Below are positions 33,076-45,637 of a stretch of 64,000 bases of DNA, piece after piece. The notes under the pieces are model-generated. The model was given only the letters and a program-made list of their open reading frames with translations, made no database searches and had not been told where the DNA came from. Origin of the DNA: Rhyacophila brunnea (taxonomy: Eukaryota; Arthropoda; Insecta; Trichoptera; Rhyacophilidae); NCBI GenBank assembly GCA_022495005.1, contig JAGYXB010002073.1, positions 1 through 64,000 on the forward strand, in the 5' to 3' direction. Position numbers and translations under genes: made by a program. The number at the start of each line of letters is the position of its first letter. Positions within the stretch are counted from its first letter, which is position 1.

Positions 33076-34487
33076 AAATCTATATACTTTTGTAGTAGTA
33101 GTTCCAAAGGCTGTAGTGTTTTTTGTTTTCCTTCATATAAGTGGTTGTACTTGATTCCAAAAAAAAATCCGGAAAATGTTCATTTAAATTCTTTTGAAAA
33201 TTTCTCATCCCACTCTTTGACGAATATTCCGAAAAAAATGAACCTTCTCCGAATCAGCTCGTCGAGGTGTCAAAAGATAGGTAATTTTAATCCAGAAGGG
33301 ATTGCGTTTGCAGATACCAAAAAAATTACGAGTTTGCGGAATTATGATCGATTTGAAAATCGTTTCTAGCTGTTTTTTGTACACCGACTTATACGGTACA
33401 TTCTTAGTCTAAATCTTACATATTATTTATTTATTGTAGTATATTTCGACCAAGCAAAGAAATTATACACCTGCTTTACATTTTTGAGTTTAAGTCGACT
33501 ACCCAGTTAAGTACCTCTGGGATTGATGATTGTTAATAGATAGGTAGTTTTAAGTATTTTAATAAATAATTGATGTTTTATGATAAATTTCATTTTTTCA
33601 CCTTTTCCTTCGCTCAGCTATTAAGTTATAAAATATTATTATATTTGCAGAGAGCATAATATTACTAATTGCATTTTTGGAGGAGTCCACCGTGCACTAA
33701 AGGGATCTTATAGAATATACTATATCACAATATTTGTGAAGGTGACATTCTTTATTGAACATACACAATTTTAAAACACCTCTGAAACATATCTGCTCGA
33801 TTAATGGGATCGCTGAACAGGACTCGAAGCTGTGTCCCATCGTATTCTGAGCAAGCCGCAAAGGCCAATAATACTAGCATAATTTGTAAAAAACTTCAGT
33901 CACATTACGGCTAGTTAGTAATTGGATATAACACTGGTGACTAAATTGGTAAAGCGCATCGGCCAGTATTCGATGTATGCAGGTTCGAACCTGTCAGGTG
34001 TCATATTTTTTCGAGTACGAATGTTTTCAAATAATGTAAGTAGGGAGGTATGTTGGTTCTTGTCGGTTTATAGAAGCCAGCGGCAAACAAATTTTGAAAA
34101 TAGCAGATATACCTACTGGATTATTTGTTAGGTTAGGTTTTAATTTTTGTATTCACGAATTTTGCCAAAATCCGCAATGAAAATTGGCACGGTTCCCGCC
34201 TGGCTTCCTGTAAACCGACTTTTACCGGTATGTTAAATCAGTGCCCCGCAAACTTTTCTCATCCACGACATATCACAGGTCTTCCTAGAATCCCGCGACG
34301 TCACACGTAAAACAATTTATACACCAAAACATGGACCCCACACCCTGAAGGGGGACCCCAGGCCAGGATATTTGCCCCCCCCTACCTATCGCTAAGGTTA
34401 AAGATAGCGTGATACTCTAAAACAGAGTTTTTAAAATGGTGTTTGAGGTAAAATTAATGGTATTGAATGTATGTTTAGTGAATGTTT
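33075..34487 (+). repeat. Right arm of 1.4-kb inverted duplication
   Basis: The complement of 26326-27740, in reversed order about the satellite block. It continues past the duplication end into the rest of the intact MITE at 34330-34756. The frames at 33145-33369 and 33922-34131 are internal and not genes. Confidence 0.93.
33935..34005 (+). repeat. tRNA-derived SINE head (right arm copy)
   Basis: A-box-like tgactaaattggtaaagcgc and B box caggttcgaacctgtcagg at tRNA-like spacing. The sequence does not form a convincing acceptor stem, so it is taken as a SINE or tRNA pseudogene. Confidence 0.65.
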
Positions 34488-34756
34488 GTATTTATTAATA
34501 CATCCACTTGAATTATGGTTAGTTGTCGGGTTAAGAATACTTATTTGTCGAATATTGACACAATAATAATAAATAATTATTGTATCCTACAATCGCATGT
34601 TTTAAATTATTAATACCAGCGTAGTAAAATAGCGCTAAAGTCGACCTTTTTTAATATGTGACCAAATTTGTAATTTGTGTTTATCTTACTTATCTGGTGA
34701 CCTGCCACGCCGTCCCCCCCCCCCCTTGAGCCAGCCCCCCCTCTTGTGGGGCCATG
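34330..34756. mobile_element. hAT MITE, CATGGCCCCC family copy 4
   Basis: Starts catggaccccacaccctgaa and ends cttgtggggccatg. A perfect 8-bp duplication caccaaaa lies at 34322-34329 and 34757-34764. The outer boundary of the right inverted arm falls inside it. Confidence 0.93.
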
Positions 34757-34984
34757 CACCAAAATTACATTAACTTATGCCTTTTTCATTTGATAAATAA
34801 TTAAATATACATAACACACTAGGAAGAACTAAATGAACATATTTTCATGTATTTGTATTATCAATATAATAACAAATTAATGTGATACCTGAGCTTCTTT
34901 CAATGAACGTAACAGTTTTATATATTTTTTGACTTCATATTTGAAAGAGCAACCCAAAGTTCTTGGAAAGACTCTTCAAGAAAG

Positions 34985-35325
34985 ACTGCTTATTAATTTA
35001 AATCTTATAACTTGAGTTGAAAAACTTTTGCACACATATGTCGTAGATATGGGAGCTGAACCGCAATAGCCTTGTCGGAAATCCGAGAATATTCTTTATT
35101 AACCAAAATCCAGAAAATAGCCAATGGAACATCGGCGAAGTTCAGTTTTCAGAGTCCCGTCGTTTCTCAATTCAACTAATTCCTCTCAAATTTATAGAGA
35201 AGCGCTTCCATAGAATTTTCGGCATTGGTTGCGAAAGGGTTTCGAATCCAGTCGTATTGATTGTATGAATGTAATGATGAAATTTCTTTTGCAGCAAAGT
35301 TAAATGTTTTTGAGACAAGTTTTTG
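34985..35325 (-). pseudogene. Degenerate hAT transposase C-terminus
   Basis: The - strand reads YDWIRNPFATNAENSMEALL, then stops, then IFWILVNKEYSRISDKAIAV and QLPY. These correspond to the W.RNPF, FW..V..EY..... and dimerisation region of ZBED5/SCAND3-like hAT transposases, the same part preserved at 12606. Several in-frame stops make it a dead copy. Limits of the element were not found. Confidence 0.75.
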
Positions 35326-35356
35326 ATATATTCATAGACAATATATGACAAAATAC

Positions 35357-36180
35357 CAGTGGCGAAGGCTTCATAGTAGGCGATTATTTAAAGCCTACCT
35401 TCTAAGAAAAATAGATCTTCAAGTAAATATTTTAAATTAAAAAATAAATAAATACACTGAAAAATCCAAGATAATTGATAGTCATCTATCGTCAGAAATT
35501 AGAAGTACATAGTTTTATTTTATAATTTAGTAAGGTTTATAACCATAACTAGCGCCGTCTGGATTCAACTATATTATGAAATATTCGATGGTAATTTAAG
35601 ATGTGGTTTGTATGCGTTTTAGTCACGTGACGCCACTGACGCCAGTCGCTGTCTGGCTTTTTATTCCGAAATCATAGGTTGTTTAGTTAGCGCTTACATC
35701 CGTAGAGGCACATTTATTCAAAATAATTATTAAGATAATTTAAAAAATAATTTCTATGGGATTCAATCACATATAAATATTGATTGTTAAAAATATAAAA
35801 TAATTTATCTCGCAATTTTTAATTATCAGTTATTTATACCTAAGTCTGTGTTTTAGATATAGAAGTATTTTAAAATGTCTAGTTTTACGGGTTGAATCAT
35901 AAATTGTTATGGAACATATTATTATACACAACAACGGATATTTTCAAAGATGATAGATAATATATTTTGAGCGTATGTTATGTTTATAAATATTTAGGAA
36001 AATACATATTTCAATCTACTTGCTTATTTATAAACAAATTGAGCTTTTGAAATTTCATCGATTTAGTGTACCTATTCATCAGTAGTAATATTGGGTTATC
36101 TTCTTATTTCCCGTAAATATATCTGACAAGCGTGGTTACTCTACAGCCTACCTCTTTCCAAAAGTCACCCGTCGCCACTG
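35357..36180. mobile_element. hAT element, 824 bp, perfect target duplication
   Basis: Left end cagtggcgaaggcttcatag; right end, complemented, cagtggcgacgggtgacttt. Perfect 8-bp duplication caaaatac at 35349-35356 and 36181-36188. No transposase frame inside. Confidence 0.93.
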
Positions 36181-36188
36181 CAAAATAC

Positions 36189-38830
36189 TAATATTTAAAT
36201 AATTATTAGTTATACACGATTTATACGCTGTGATTCGAAACGATAAGGTGGATAATAAATACTTATAATTTTGTTACTAACTATACTAAAAATTTAGATT
36301 TTTAAAGTAACTAGGGTTGCATATAAAGCTTGCTCGTCATAAATTAATGCACAACGAAACATTTATGAACGCACAATGTCTAAAGATACAGTGAAAGCCA
36401 TCAATAATTTGTCAAATAAATAATATAATATTATTATATTGTGACATTGGAGTGGTGAGAACAGTTTTTGGTGACAGCTATAACTGTTGCGAATGGCTTC
36501 GCAAAGGATATTTTGACAAAGCACCAATAAAAATATATACAGGTGCTTGCCAAATTGAAGCAAGAAGATGTTGATAATCATGGATTGGTATATAAATGGA
36601 AAACAGGTAGGTAGGGGACGTGTTGGCTGTTTTGCGAGACTCTTATGACCGGACTATCCATACGGATGCGGTTGTTTTTTATTCATGATATTTTGACGGG
36701 GTACTTAGTAAAAATACAAAAATGCGAATTTTTGGCATAATTTAAATGGAAAAAAAAAATAATTCATGATAAAACATACAATAAAATTACTCAAAGGTAT
36801 GCATTTAAAAAATGTGGAAAAAAATGTTTGGTGTTGATGCTTGACGGCTACTCAAAATCAAATTTCTGGCTTAATATAAGAGATAAAAATAAAAAGATTA
36901 GTGTTAAAAGTTTAAATAAATATACTTACCTTATCGTATGCACTTAACAATTTTTTTTAAAGCAAAAATAATTGTTTCAAGTATCAAGTCACTAAATTTA
37001 AAATAATAACATCTCCCATCTCGAAAACAAAAAAAGCACGTGCACAAACTTAAGCCAATAATAGACAAATTGATGACCTTATAAAACGTCAAAAAAGTTT
37101 GTTGGGTGGTTCTAGTTAACATTCATCAAATATTTCATATCAAATATCTTAAGCACTATAAAAGAATTTTTTTTTTAAAAAAGTATGCAGAATCGCGCAC
37201 TAGCTACGACATACAACAAGAGATTTCACTAAAAAAAATTTTTTAAGCCCACGTAGTCTGGTTTTGCATACAAACTTAAAAATGAAATAGCCCGCTCAAA
37301 ATAGGTGAAAAAGAAAAAAAATCGTGTAGTACTGTTCACTACTGACGCACAAGTGTTTACAATTAAAATTTTTTAAAAAATCCAAGTTTGGTGACACAAG
37401 TATCCAGCATTTAGCTGGGTCACTCAAATTGAAATTCGAATAACCTCCTTAATGTGCGTGCACAAACAAACGCACTCAAAAAAAGTTGAAATTTCAACAT
37501 TGGGTAACCGAACATTTAGCTGGAACACCCAATTTGCGGTTATCGTGCACAAACGATGCACAAACAAATGCAGCCAAAAAAAGTTGGAGTTTTAACATTG
37601 GGTGATCCAGGTAAATAGACCTATCATTATTACCACAAGTAAACGGATTTCAACGGCCCATAATTAATTTTATTCAATTAGCTACGAGTAGGTATATTGT
37701 GCTATTTTTCTTGTCTCTGAAAATATATTTTTTTCACATATTTGAACTATTTTTTCAACCATAAACAAATATTATTTTGTTGACTGACACCACTAATTTC
37801 GCAAAAATCTTGTCAAAATAAATTTGGCACCTTCATTTGAATGTCGGGAGGTATTAGAATGGTGGTACCCACGGGCCATAAACTTCTATAAAAAAATAAA
37901 ATCCCTAGAAACATGGAAAATTCATCATTCATTTGAATCTCGATTAACTATCAACCAATAAATCACACCTTACGTTAAGTTAAAACCAGGATAACGAAAT
38001 GTTTATTAAATAAATAATTCTATATTTAAAAAGATTGTTTATTGTTTGTCCTAGTACATAATATAAATTTAAACATGTTATATTTATTACAAAATTTTAC
38101 CTCTGGCAATTAGCACAATTTGCATAAATACATTGAAAATATTATTATTATCTATGTTTCTAATAAGGCTTTATATTTTTTAAATCTTTTTCAGATTATA
38201 GAAAACTCTATTCATTGGGCATGGTAACAATCAAATGCAAATAAATTAAATTATTTAAATCTAATATTCCTTGTACAGAGGTACCTATATTACAAAAAAA
38301 TAATATACAAACATGGTGGCAGCAAAAATAATATTTAAAAAAAATCAAGAAATAATAATATACATTACACATATAGCCATATAAGGACAACTTGATTTAG
38401 TAACATTTTTTTTTGGCCATTGAAACCCTTCTGTTCATTGCAGGAAAAATATTATTATACATACAAAAGTACATTTTATACAATATAATATTATAACACA
38501 TTAAAAATAATGCACTACAAAATTATGAAAGAATGTTTACATGCATCACTTTTAAGCTAAATTCGTCTTAAAATATTTTTTTCAAATTAAAAATAAATGA
38601 AAGTTAGGAAAATGTATTTGTTCATTAATCTATCAGCCATAACATTTAAAAAAAGAATCTCCTCTTTTAAGTAGTACAGTAGAACCTCAACATAACGGAC
38701 TTCTAATATAGGAAATAATTATTATCAATTGCTATATTATTATAAAAATTGAACATATAAAATAACAATACTTTTAAATAACTATATACAGGAGGCACAT
38801 TATATACTAAATACATTCGAGTCAGACATC
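36189..38830. other. AT-rich intergenic stretch
   Basis: No gene or delimited transposon recognised apart from the tandem repeat at 37395-37610. Frames here (for example 36363-36581, 36931-37122 on the - strand) are low-complexity, hydrophobic-looking translations of AT-rich DNA without family motifs. Confidence 0.45.
37395..37610 (+). repeat. Two-copy tandem repeat of about 105 bp
   Basis: Shared landmarks: catttagctgg, gcacaaacaaacgca / gcacaaacaaatgca, aaaaaaagttg, and aacattgggt, repeated once with moderate divergence. Confidence 0.7.
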
Positions 38831-39176
38831 TTCATTATAAGTAGACTATCCTATAATAAACGGGTATAGAGAAAGTAACAATTAAAAACAGTATAGAAAA
38901 TTCTTGTCTGGGTTTACCAAATATATAAAACTTTATTTGTATTTTGTAAAACAACATCCTTCATAATATTTTTATTGCATAAAATACATTTACGTGTACA
39001 CAATTCATTATAAGTAGACTATCCTATAATAAACGGGTATAGAGAAAGTAACAATTAAAAACAGTATAGAAAATTCTTGTCTGGGTTTACCAAATATATA
39101 AAACTTTATTTGTATTTTGTAAAACAACATCCTTCATAATATTTTTATTGCATAAAATACATTTACGTGTACACAA
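38831..39176 (+). repeat. Exact 173-bp tandem duplication
   Basis: 38831-39003 and 39004-39176 are identical by eye (ttcattataagtagactatc to acgtgtacacaa). It is a very recent duplication or an assembly artefact. Confidence 0.93.
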
Positions 39177-39179
39177 GCT

Positions 39180-39440
39180 TGCACACAAGAGGGGGGTTTT
39201 AGGGTCCCCAGTAATGAAAAAAATACAAATTATTTAGGCGGATGGAATATTACTTCTTCAGCAGGACCGCATGATGAAGGCTCGTGGCCTGGATGATTTG
39301 GCTGTCGAACAGCCTTCTCGACAGGTCGGCCACACTCCTTTCAGCATTCTACGACATGCAAGGTCTGTGGCCACCGGGAGACCTGTGACACTTATGAATT
39401 TGTACAACCATCTGGAGCATCCAATGATTTCTTTAATATT
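39180..39440 (+). repeat. Dispersed repeat, inverted partner at 50180
   Basis: Shares ggatggaatattacttctt, gtcgaacagccttc, caaggtctgtggccac / caaggcctgtggccac and gcatccaatg with the complement of 50180-50410. Some frames look coding-like (LACRRMLKGVWPTCREGCST on -), suggesting an old transposon coding remnant that I cannot classify. Confidence 0.65.
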
Positions 39441-39774
39441 CTGATGATGCATGTTTCAAAGACAATGCCGATGACACAAACGGACACTATCCTAATAATT
39501 ATGACCGTTAATCCATCCGCATTCAGTAACTACTTGTGGATGCCAGGCCAGGTGTTTATCGCCAGACCAGTACCTGGCAAAATGCCGGTCCGAGGTTGAT
39601 GCGTCAGGAAGAACTTAGTAGGTGAAGTAAATGTAGAAGTCACTGGCATCTGCTAGATATTGTTTACCCCAAACCCTCCCGCCGTGCCAATAAAAAATAT
39701 GATGGATATCTTTTCAAAATGGACCCCCCAAATAATTTTTTTTGTGTGTGCGCCTGTATCTATATCTTTTAAAC

Positions 39775-40063
39775 CAGTGTTTCTCAACTTTTTTAAACCT
39801 GCAGATTACTGAAAATAGGAGAGACGATTTGCGGACCTCTAATATTGAAATAAGAAATATTATTTATATGGTAACGTATAATAACATCTGATCGCAGTTG
39901 ATTTTGTCAGGTAAAACCATTAATCTATTTTAAGAGCAAAAACACAATTCACAAACACTTAAAAGGGTTTTGAAGATTTTATCAGAATTTTTAGCATATG
40001 CATTTGGATGTCAAAAATTCACGGACCAGAAAAATTCTACAGACCACCAGTCAAGAAACACTG
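39775..40063. mobile_element. hAT MITE, 289 bp
   Basis: Ends cagtgtttctcaactttttt and tcaagaaacactg. Target duplication ttttaaac / atttaaac (7 of 8). Confidence 0.88.
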
Positions 40064-41022
40064 ATTTAAACCATTATTAAAACAAAATACAGTAATTTAT
40101 TAACAATTTTGAAAAAAATAGTTTGGAATCAGTTGTTTTGATTTGAATCTGACTGATTTTAGTTTTGTACTTTTCGAGTTTACCATTAGTGATTGTGATT
40201 ATGTACAGTGTTTGAACGTACTACAAATCGTAAGTCAATTAGAATTTAAATACCATCAAGGACCCTTAGTTCATAGTATTATCTATTATGATTCGATTTC
40301 ATAGCAGAGTGTATTACACGGTTTTCGGAATGTGACAAATTGGTTTAAAAGGTTTAACCTATGATATGTACTTACACCATTTAAGTAGATGATTTTAAGC
40401 TTGTTTTTTAGAGGGAAATCAATCGTAAAATTGTAGTATTTTATATTAACGGATTACTTTTTAATATATCGATAATAAAAAAGAAAATATTACAAAACAC
40501 AACAAATTCTAAAAGAACACTGGTAGTTATATATTATACAATTAAAAATAAACTTTCGACTAATTTAATATCCTGGAACAAGGAAGATACATATAAAAAT
40601 ATGTTGGTTAAATACCTTCGATTTCTTGATGAGCAAAGTTTACGGTACAATAAGCAAATATACACAATTACAACGCAACTTTTATAGTCTGGTCGATACG
40701 TCATCAAGATCATTGAAAAGCTGGACTTGGATGAATGCTGTCCAAATTCTGTATGTTTTATATGAATTTATATGTTTGTGAATGCCTATATTACCGCATT
40801 TTGAAGTGCCCTTATGTACATCTCTTTATCCGCCCCATCCTACATACGGCGCTTGTGACTTATCGACTATAACACAAAGGTTGCACTGTGTACTATCGTC
40901 ACTTGAATGCAGAACTATTCTAATCATATATATAATCATAAGAAATATTTTAAAGGAGAGAATTATTTTTACTTGTGTACACAATTAATATTATAACATA
41001 TGCTAATAAATTATAGCATCTG
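40064..41022. other. AT-rich intergenic stretch
   Basis: No gene, RNA gene or delimited element recognised. Confidence 0.5.
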
Positions 41023-41420
41023 TACATGTGCATGGATTTACTTGCAGTATTTTAGACTATCACGATAATAACTGTTTACACGTAAAAGTGCTGACTGTCT
41101 CGCCAATCTCATTCTTCAAGAGCAAGCGAAACGCGATGTTGTCATTTTATATAAGTACCATTTGACAGGTTGTGAAAATCGGTTAACCTCAAAATGAGTC
41201 TGCGCAGTGTAGTTAATTTTTTTACCGGCAGGTTCGCCAGTATCATTCTACTGCACAGGCGCAGATATCAAACAAACCCAACTGTCAGAAGCTTCCGAAA
41301 TTTTTTGATTTATGCATGCAATCTTACAATTTGCATGATAATACATGTTTACAAATGAAATTTTTTTGTTACGGCCGCGATAATACGTACTGTCAGCAGT
41401 AAATCTATGCATGTGTAAAC
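41023..41420. mobile_element. MITE with GGATTTACT ends, copy 1
   Basis: Left end catgtgcatggatttacttg and right end cagcagtaaatctatgcatg are inverted repeats. Interior landmarks (cgtaaaagtgctgact, ccaatctcattcttcaag, ggcaggttcgcca, gcaatctta) recur in 57815-58680. No clear target duplication. Confidence 0.75.
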
Positions 41421-41734
41421 GGGGTGTATTTCTATTATTCAACAAATAATTAACAAGATTTGAGAATGTAATATTCTATATATTGCACTAACATAATTTG
41501 AAAAAAAATATCAACACAATTTGATACAGACCCACAAATTTATCTAAAGAATGGATGGGGGAGCCACTGTCGAAAACTACCCAATCAAGACTCGCAAGTG
41601 GACAGAATCTGACATTTTCAAAATGGCGTCCATATGGTAGTACGTAGTTCCATTTTTGACTGTTCTTTAGATAAGTTAGTAGGACTGTAAGCACTTCATA
41701 TCAAAACTACATATTAATTTTGTCATAATTAGTT

Positions 41735-41830
41735 AGGACGCATGTAGCTCAAGTGGTAAAGCATATTGATGTGAATCCAGTGGATATGGGCACAAGTCCC
41801 ATCGGAAGTTGTATTTTTTTTAAAGATTTT
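41735..41830 (+). repeat. tRNA-like SINE head
   Basis: A strong A box, gtagctcaagtggtaaagca, and a weaker B box, gggcacaagtcccat, at tRNA-like spacing, followed by a T-rich run. It lacks convincing acceptor pairing, so a SINE or tRNA pseudogene is more likely than a functional tRNA. Confidence 0.55.
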
Positions 41831-42527
41831 TTTAGGGTGTAATATTGTTTATTTATGTATCGAAAAAAAAAATTAAAGCAAGCTGTTTTAAAGAAATCTC
41901 CTATAAAATATTTTAAATGTGACTTAAAATAATTTTGCATACAGGTAGCGCTATGTCCTTAATTAAATTTAATTATAGTTATTAGGCTAGAACTTATGAG
42001 TAAAATTTCATAAATATCACACAATTGTATAAATTTCAACAAATGATAATTTAGACGCTCGATAAAAACAGTCTTTCTTTAGGAATTAAAAATGAAAATT
42101 TCTAAAAAAGCTTCAACCGCATGTTACGAAGGTATAAAAATATTATTATTACATTTGACAACCGTTTTACTTATTTAAACGCTTATTTTAATACAAATAG
42201 TTACTAGCGTAATATTATAAAAATATGTACACTTGTTATCGTTGCCAGTTAATAAAGATGACTTCTAATCAATGATGGTAGGATATGATAGAAAAAATAG
42301 GACACCGCCATTGCAATCAGCGTTACCAACAGTTGATTAAAATGCCAGACAGAACAGAAAAAAATTGGTAGATTTTCTACAATATTAAATGAACGTAAAA
42401 AGTGGATTTACTCAATTTGGTTTACGTTACTGGTGCACATTTACAAATTCAATCCTCAGCACTGCATTGTTGTTTTCTCGCAAAGATGTATGTATAAAAT
42501 TCAATTTCATTGTTTAACAGTGGCGAA

Positions 42528-42910
42528 GGGTGGAGGTAGGCTGTTAAGATTCGACATAAATAGTGCACACTTTTTCAGTCGTACTTATTTGTTTTCGTTG
42601 ACTTAAGAATACATATTAAATATAGTGTTGGTTAGTTTTTTAAAATTCATTAAGCCCTGCCTTACCGAACCATAATCGATAAAAATTTTCTTCTTTCTAT
42701 AAAATATCTAAAATTATGTGTGGTTTAAGGACATAATTTTTTTGACTATTATCTGCTATGGCTTGGATTAGACAGGGTTTACGACTTTTATAAACTAACA
42801 AACATCTACATATTGTAATCATAGTTCAATGAAAAAAATACGTTGAACTGACAAAGAGTGTGAACTATTTATGTCGAATCTTAACAGCCTACATCTACCC
42901 TTCGCCACTG
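42528..42910. mobile_element. hAT MITE, CAGTGGCGAAGGG family, complete
   Basis: Starts cagtggcgaagggtggaggt and ends acccttcgccactg; inverted similarity extends about 45 bp (aggctgttaagattcgacat). Target duplication ttgtttaa / ttgttaaa (7 of 8). At 383 bp it is the simplest copy of a family also seen at 7071, 47229, 48602, 55159 and 62650. Confidence 0.92.
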
Positions 42911-43039
42911 TTGTTAAATACTAGTTTATTAACGGGAATTCAGTTAATATTTATGCCAAAAGTTATTTTTGTTCACAAGTATTTACATAATATTATGTGA
43001 TTTCAAGAGATAACAATAATATCAATAATTATACATAAT

Positions 43040-43553
43040 ATGAGGGGTATAGAAGCAAAGGCAGCTTTCTATCAAATCAGTGTTTTGGAGAAAAAGCTAA
43101 AAAACTAATTTAAGGCAGATAAGTTTAATGCAGAACTTTTTGTTTTTTTTTTAATGTAGAAATAAGATTAAAAAGATAATCTGTATAATAAAAATCAGTA
43201 ACTTCGCTACACTTATTAAGATATTTTAATTATAACAGTCAATATTGCTACATTTGCTTCCAAATTTATAAGATTGCTGGTTTTGCATCTAACTAATTGA
43301 AAGTTTGTTGTGTTTGCTCCCAAATTGTACCAAGCGGCCATTTTGTCACGTGTATGTGAATAATATTGAATATAGAAGAATGCAGCCTTTGCTTCCAATG
43401 TGATTTTTTAAAGTGATTTTTGTATGAAAGAATGCAGGTTTGCGCCTCAAATATTGTTGCCATGTGCATAATGAGCAGCTCTATATTTCTGCATTCATAG
43501 GTTATTTTGCCAATTTTTCCAAGATTGCTTGCCTTTGCTTCTATACCCCTCAT
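43040..43553. mobile_element. MITE with ATGAGGGGTATAGAAGC ends
   Basis: Ends atgaggggtatagaagcaaa and tttgcttctatacccctcat are inverted repeats of about 24 bp. The interior contains repeated short motifs (ttgcttcc, tttgctccca). The two - strand frames over it are not genes. Confidence 0.8.
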
Positions 43554-44097
43554 CATGTACATAATTGTAAATTGTAAAGTAATGCATATCTTTTGATGTA
43601 TATATAACCAATTTGTAGATCAGTTCTTGTATTTGGGGCAGCTAGATACTGAATTATATTCAGTGAAATGCAAAAATTTAAACAATGACTCTTTGTCAAC
43701 ATAGGTACGTATGTATTCTGTACAATTCGTTTTCAAGAAAGCTTATCATAAATATTAAAATAAAATGTTGTTTCTTTTAGGCACTAAGCAAAACTGACAT
43801 ACTTCGTATTATATTATTAAGTGTCTTTTTATATTATCAAAGCAGAAAAAAATCTATCATGAGTCGGCAACCTTTTATGGGGTATGTTTAACTTCAAGTT
43901 ATAATAAATAATAAGGATGCAAGAGTTTAAGAGAAAGAATGAAAGAAAAAATATTATTGAGTAGAATCAAAAATAATAGCTTAACCGGTTTTATACCTTC
44001 AGTGAGATTTCTCGCTCTATGAGGCCGTGGTCGACAGACCGCACATACAAATTTCACGAGTTATCTCGTCCGACTTTAGGCTCAAATTACTAGCCAC

Positions 44098-44806
44098 TAG
44101 GGAATCCAATCCCGAGCCAAAACTCTGATCCCGGGATTTCGGGTATACAATTTGACAATCCCGGGATTGGCATTTTTTTTATTATTAATACAAAATTTTT
44201 ATATTTACAAATAACATTGATAAAATCGGTCAAAAATAAATCTAGTATAATTTATACTATTTAAGACATTTATTGTTAATATTGTAGAATCTCGATCAAG
44301 AATCTTGGAAATACATAAGTTTAATGGAGTAAATAATATTGTAATATAAATAATAATGTGAATTTAATATGAGATTGCTGTTTCTGATAGTAAAGACTTA
44401 ATGAATGGGTTAGCGAGATTTAAAATAGTAAAGCAAACCATGGTGTACTTATGGCCTTTTCGCTTCATAAATGTAATTAGTCAGCCAAATATGAAACTGC
44501 CGTAAAACGTATGAGATCATGGTGGAATTACTTTGTTAATAGTGCGAAGCATTATTTTTTTCCAATCTTTCTCATTTTTATTAATTTACGTGAAAAAATA
44601 AAATCAATCGGCAACTTACACATGGGTATAAATCAAACTGCATTCCAACCCAGTTTATTTCTATATGTAGTTATTTGTTATTAAAAGTATTTTTTCTGTT
44701 ATATTTTCGTTTTTATTTTATTTTCCATAAAAATTGATAAAAAAAAATCAATTATCAATTAATCAATCAATTAATTAATCGAAATCAATAGGGATTGGAA
44801 TCCCTA
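44098..44806. mobile_element. hAT element with TAGGGATTCCAATCCC ends
   Basis: Ends tagggaatccaatcccgag and, complemented, tagggattccaatccc. Perfect 8-bp duplication ctagccac at 44090-44097 and 44807-44814. The 709-bp interior is AT-rich with palindromic attaattaat motifs near the right end and no transposase. Confidence 0.92.
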
Positions 44807-45356
44807 CTAGCCACTGTCGATTGATTTGCATAATCTAAAAAAATAAACACACAGTGACATGTGTTTGAAAAATTATGAAATACTAAGCCACAAATTATCA
44901 GTATTACAGCGATTGTAGTAAGTGCTTCAGAGTTTAAAAATCTGCGGCTTGTCAGATACTGCCATAGTAATATCGTGAGGCATAGAAATAAAGACAAAAC
45001 ACAATTTATGTACCTATCACCATTTGTCTACCTGTTTAATGTGAATTTTGTGACTTATTTTTCTTCAGCCAAATTATCAACATTTCTACTTTAAAACCTT
45101 CGAATCGCAACAATCAATTGAGAAGAATTTTAATTATTTTTTTAACTAGTGGCAGAAAATGCTTGTTTGCAAATGTATGTGATTTCAAATGTGACTATCA
45201 TCTTTGAAACTATGTAGTTAATAATTTTTTTTTTTTTTTAGTAAAATCAATGAACACGCGTTCTTCAATGTCTAATTACCTATTTTGTTATTTAAACATG
45301 TCTGTAGTCCCACCCGGTGATTTTCACAACTTCATATAAAGTTTGTTCAATTCAAT

Positions 45357-45400
45357 ACTAGCTGCCCGCAACAACTCCCAACGAGAGCAAATATGGTGTA
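45357..45400 (-). mobile_element. Helitron 3' terminus, complement strand
   Basis: Read on the - strand the sequence ends gttgttgcgggcagctag before T: a GC-rich terminus ending CTAG as in insect Helitrons. The 5' end was not located, so only the terminus is claimed. Confidence 0.5.
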
Positions 45401-45637
45401 GTGTGAGATTTGCTGTTAATGAAAAATAAAATTGATATATTGGAAATTTCAAGTTTATTTTATTACATAAAAATGAAATAAGCTATATAGATAGCTACAT
45501 ATTAAAAATTTATTTGTAAATAAGTTAATGTTTAGCTTGCCCACTTTACACGCATTTTTGTAGTTCGGCAATTCTTAGATTGAGAGACTGGCCAAAAAAC
45601 TGAATGAAAATTTATCACAAATAGATGGAAATCAATA

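Noticed and set aside
33935..34005. Functional tRNA gene
   Set aside because: Good internal promoter boxes but no convincing cloverleaf, and it is duplicated within repeat arms.
26326..34487. A single giant foldback transposon
   Set aside because: The arms end inside a MITE that is complete on one side only, which fits a segmental inverted duplication better than a transposon with defined ends.
41735..41830. Functional tRNA gene
   Set aside because: A and B boxes are visible, but the B box is degenerate and no acceptor stem pairs; SINE or pseudogene is preferred.
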